The position numbers and the translations under genes were made by a program. The notes below the pieces were generated by a model that did not search any database, was not told the DNA's origin, and worked only from the letters and a program-made list of their open reading frames with translations. Below are positions 62,314 to 64,000 of a DNA stretch of 64,000 nt, piece after piece (within the stretch, counting starts at the first letter, position 1; every line of letters begins with the position of its first letter). This DNA comes from Paenibacillus chibensis (GTDB lineage Bacteria; Bacillota; Bacilli; Paenibacillales; Paenibacillaceae), in assembly GCF_004001045.1 (NCBI RefSeq), contig NZ_BIMK01000015.1:17835-81834 (forward strand), in the 5' to 3' direction.

Positions 62314-63933
62314 TTATTGCTGATAAAATGCAGTTAATGCCGGAATAAGTCCAAGCGGATTATTGATCAGATGCGCGGCTCTGAAAAAGATGGAGCCCTT
62401 AATATCCGCGTATTTTTCATTGTATAGGAGCTGATTGATGATTTCCTGTGAGCTCTGCCATCCGGCTTCCGTCGTTCCAAGCTTGTATGGCGCCTGGCCA
62501 ATCAGCAGATCGACACCTGTGCCGGCCACTTCGGCAGCCCACCAATCGACAAGCTTATCGTATTGCGCGATTTTGAACGACATGCTCCAGTAGATTTGCG
62601 GAGCGACATAATCAATCCAGCGGTTCTGAATCCATGTTCTGACGTCCGCATACATCGAATCGTATGCCGTAACGCCGGCTTTCGTATCCGAGCCCGTCAC
62701 GTCAGTCGCTTTATTGCGCCATACACCGAACGGGCTGATGCCGAATTCGACCGAAGGCTTCGCCGCATGTATCGATTGTCCAAGCTTTTGGACGAATTGA
62801 TTGATGTTGTCTCTGCGCCAGTCGGCTTTGGCAAGGCCTGTCGTATTATAAGTACGGTAGGTAGCATCATCATTAAACGTGCCGCTTGACGGATAGAAGT
62901 AATCATCCAGATGCACGCCGTCGACGTTGTATTTATTCACGACTTCCATCACGACGTCGATAATATGCTGCCTTGCTTCCGGAATGCCGGGGTTAATGAT
63001 CGGTTTGCCGTCCGTCGTCACGATCCAGTCCGGATGCTGCACGACGACCGAGCTCGGAGCCAGCTTGGATACGGCCGCGCCGGAGCTGGCCCGGAACGGA
63101 TTGAACCAGGCATGGAACTGCATGCCCCGCTGATGGGCTTCCTCTATCATGAACTGAAGCGGATCATAACCCGGATCCTGCCCCTGTTTACCCGTTAAAT
63201 ACTCGGACCAAGGAACCAAATCCGATGGATACAAGGCGTCGCCTGCAGGACGTACCTGCACGAATACCGCATTAATACCGATCGCCTGCAGCTTATCCAG
63301 CATCGATCTGAATTCCTGCTTCTGCTGATCTATTTTCCCTACGGATTTCGTCGAGGGCCAGTCCAGGTTGGACACGGTAGATATCCACGCCCCATGAATG
63401 CCCTGCGCCTGCTGCCCCGTACCCGGGCTTGGGTTCGGCTGCCCCGGCTCGGCCGGATTCGGCAGGCTTGGTATGTATGAGCCGGACAGCAGCGCAATGC
63501 TCTGCGCCGCTTGATTCCAAACCACCTGCAGGCCAAGGTTCTCGCCTACAAACCGCAGCGGCACCATGATTCTGCCGTTTTTGATGTCCACCGAAGCATC
63601 AAGCGCCACGGCGCTCCCGTTGACCAGAGCCGTTTTCTTGCCGCTGGTTAACGCCAAAGACGAGCCGCTGCCGTTAATGCTGACGGTTTTTGAGGCTTGC
63701 TCCCAATTGACCGATGCGCCGAGTCCTTCGCTAATGACGCGGAGCGGAACCATCGTAACGTTCACTTTCGGTATGATGTATGGGGCGACGTCGCTATTGA
63801 TTTTGTCTCCATCAAGCGTGATCGTGATGGACTTCTTTGAAGTTTCCGCTTGAACAGAACGACTGGTAACAGGTAAGAACAGAACAAACACGAGTGCCAG
63901 AACCATCCATTTGTGAAACTTCCAAAACCTCAT
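62314..63933 (-). CDS. Secreted family-10-like glycoside hydrolase with stalk domain
   Basis: A 539-residue exported protein. The signal peptide ends near VQA (about residue 29). A copper-amine-oxidase-N stalk domain follows (two VPLRVI/VPLRFV repeats between about 60 and 150), then a Pro/Gly linker. The GHL10 (DUF187, YngK-like) catalytic domain then begins IHGAWISTVSNLDWPS and includes GINAVFVQVRPAGDALY, FHAWFNPFR and YNVDGVHLDDYFYP. The last segment holds likely acidic catalytic residues. It likely acts on surface or environmental glycans. GGAGG precedes the ATG. Confidence 0.9.
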   Translation of the reverse strand: MRFWKFHKWMVLALVFVLFLPVTSRSVQAETSKKSITITLDGDKINSDVAPYIIPKVNVTMVPLRVISEGLGASVNWEQASKTVSINGSGSSLALTSGKKTALVNGSAVALDASVDIKNGRIMVPLRFVGENLGLQVVWNQAAQSIALLSGSYIPSLPNPAEPGQPNPSPGTGQQAQGIHGAWISTVSNLDWPSTKSVGKIDQQKQEFRSMLDKLQAIGINAVFVQVRPAGDALYPSDLVPWSEYLTGKQGQDPGYDPLQFMIEEAHQRGMQFHAWFNPFRASSGAAVSKLAPSSVVVQHPDWIVTTDGKPIINPGIPEARQHIIDVVMEVVNKYNVDGVHLDDYFYPSSGTFNDDATYRTYNTTGLAKADWRRDNINQFVQKLGQSIHAAKPSVEFGISPFGVWRNKATDVTGSDTKAGVTAYDSMYADVRTWIQNRWIDYVAPQIYWSMSFKIAQYDKLVDWWAAEVAGTGVDLLIGQAPYKLGTTEAGWQSSQEIINQLLYNEKYADIKGSIFFRAAHLINNPLGLIPALTAFYQQ

Positions 63934-64000
63934 TCTACGAATCCTCCAGTAATGATAGATTTGCAGGCATAAGAAAAACGTCTATCGACGTACCTTCAAA

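Overview
The window looks like a chromosomal segment of a spore-forming Bacillota bacterium, most likely Paenibacillus or a close relative. The evidence is the presence of spo0A, spoIVB and the complete spoIIIAA-AH operon, the Bacillus-like order of housekeeping genes from 31 to 62 kb, GGAGG-type ribosome binding sites, frequent GTG and TTG starts, and near-balanced base composition. No rRNA, tRNA, CRISPR array, insertion sequence or phage gene was recognised.

Region 1 (1-1.4 kb): the end of an unknown gene, a small coiled-coil protein and an atypical thymidine kinase followed by terminators.

Region 2 (1.5-21.1 kb) is the most interesting part. About eighteen tightly packed minus-strand genes form what looks like a complete phytate (inositol hexakisphosphate) utilisation system. 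The promoter-proximal operon encodes a protein-tyrosine-phosphatase-like phytase without a signal peptide, a three-part ABC importer of the FbpABC/AfuABC type, and a secreted beta-propeller phytase. The second operon encodes a LacI-family repressor, an IolI-like TIM-barrel protein, MgtC, a HAD phosphatase, inositol monophosphatase and the inositol catabolic enzymes IolD, E, C, A, J, G and B. Both operons start at sigma-A promoters carrying the same pair of abutting 12-bp sites, one a perfect GGTAACGTTACC palindrome. There is no inositol permease and no IolR. The inferred logic is that phytate is trimmed outside, phosphorylated inositol is imported, dephosphorylation finishes inside, and myo-inositol is oxidised to central metabolites. 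The transported substrate is an inference.

Region 3 (21.1-31.1 kb) is accessory. It has two paralogous Ig-like lipoproteins, a PQQ-dependent dehydrogenase anchored as a lipoprotein, a divergent stand-alone CuA-type cupredoxin lipoprotein, a DUF3006/metallo-beta-lactamase pair, a stalk-domain protein, a metallophosphoesterase, and an ECF sigma/anti-sigma pair.

Region 4 (31.3-64 kb) is conserved core. Read in the minus-strand direction it holds yqhO, yqhR, aroQ, a Xaa-Pro peptidase, efp, lysC, yqhV, spoIIIAA-AH, accBC, asp23/amaP, nusB, folD, xseAB, ispA, dxs, tlyA, argR, recN, spoIVB and spo0A. yqhQ-yqhP and a ComB-like gene lie on the plus strand. Oddities here include an apparent ATT start codon for spoIIIAA and a large low-complexity insert in SpoIIIAH.
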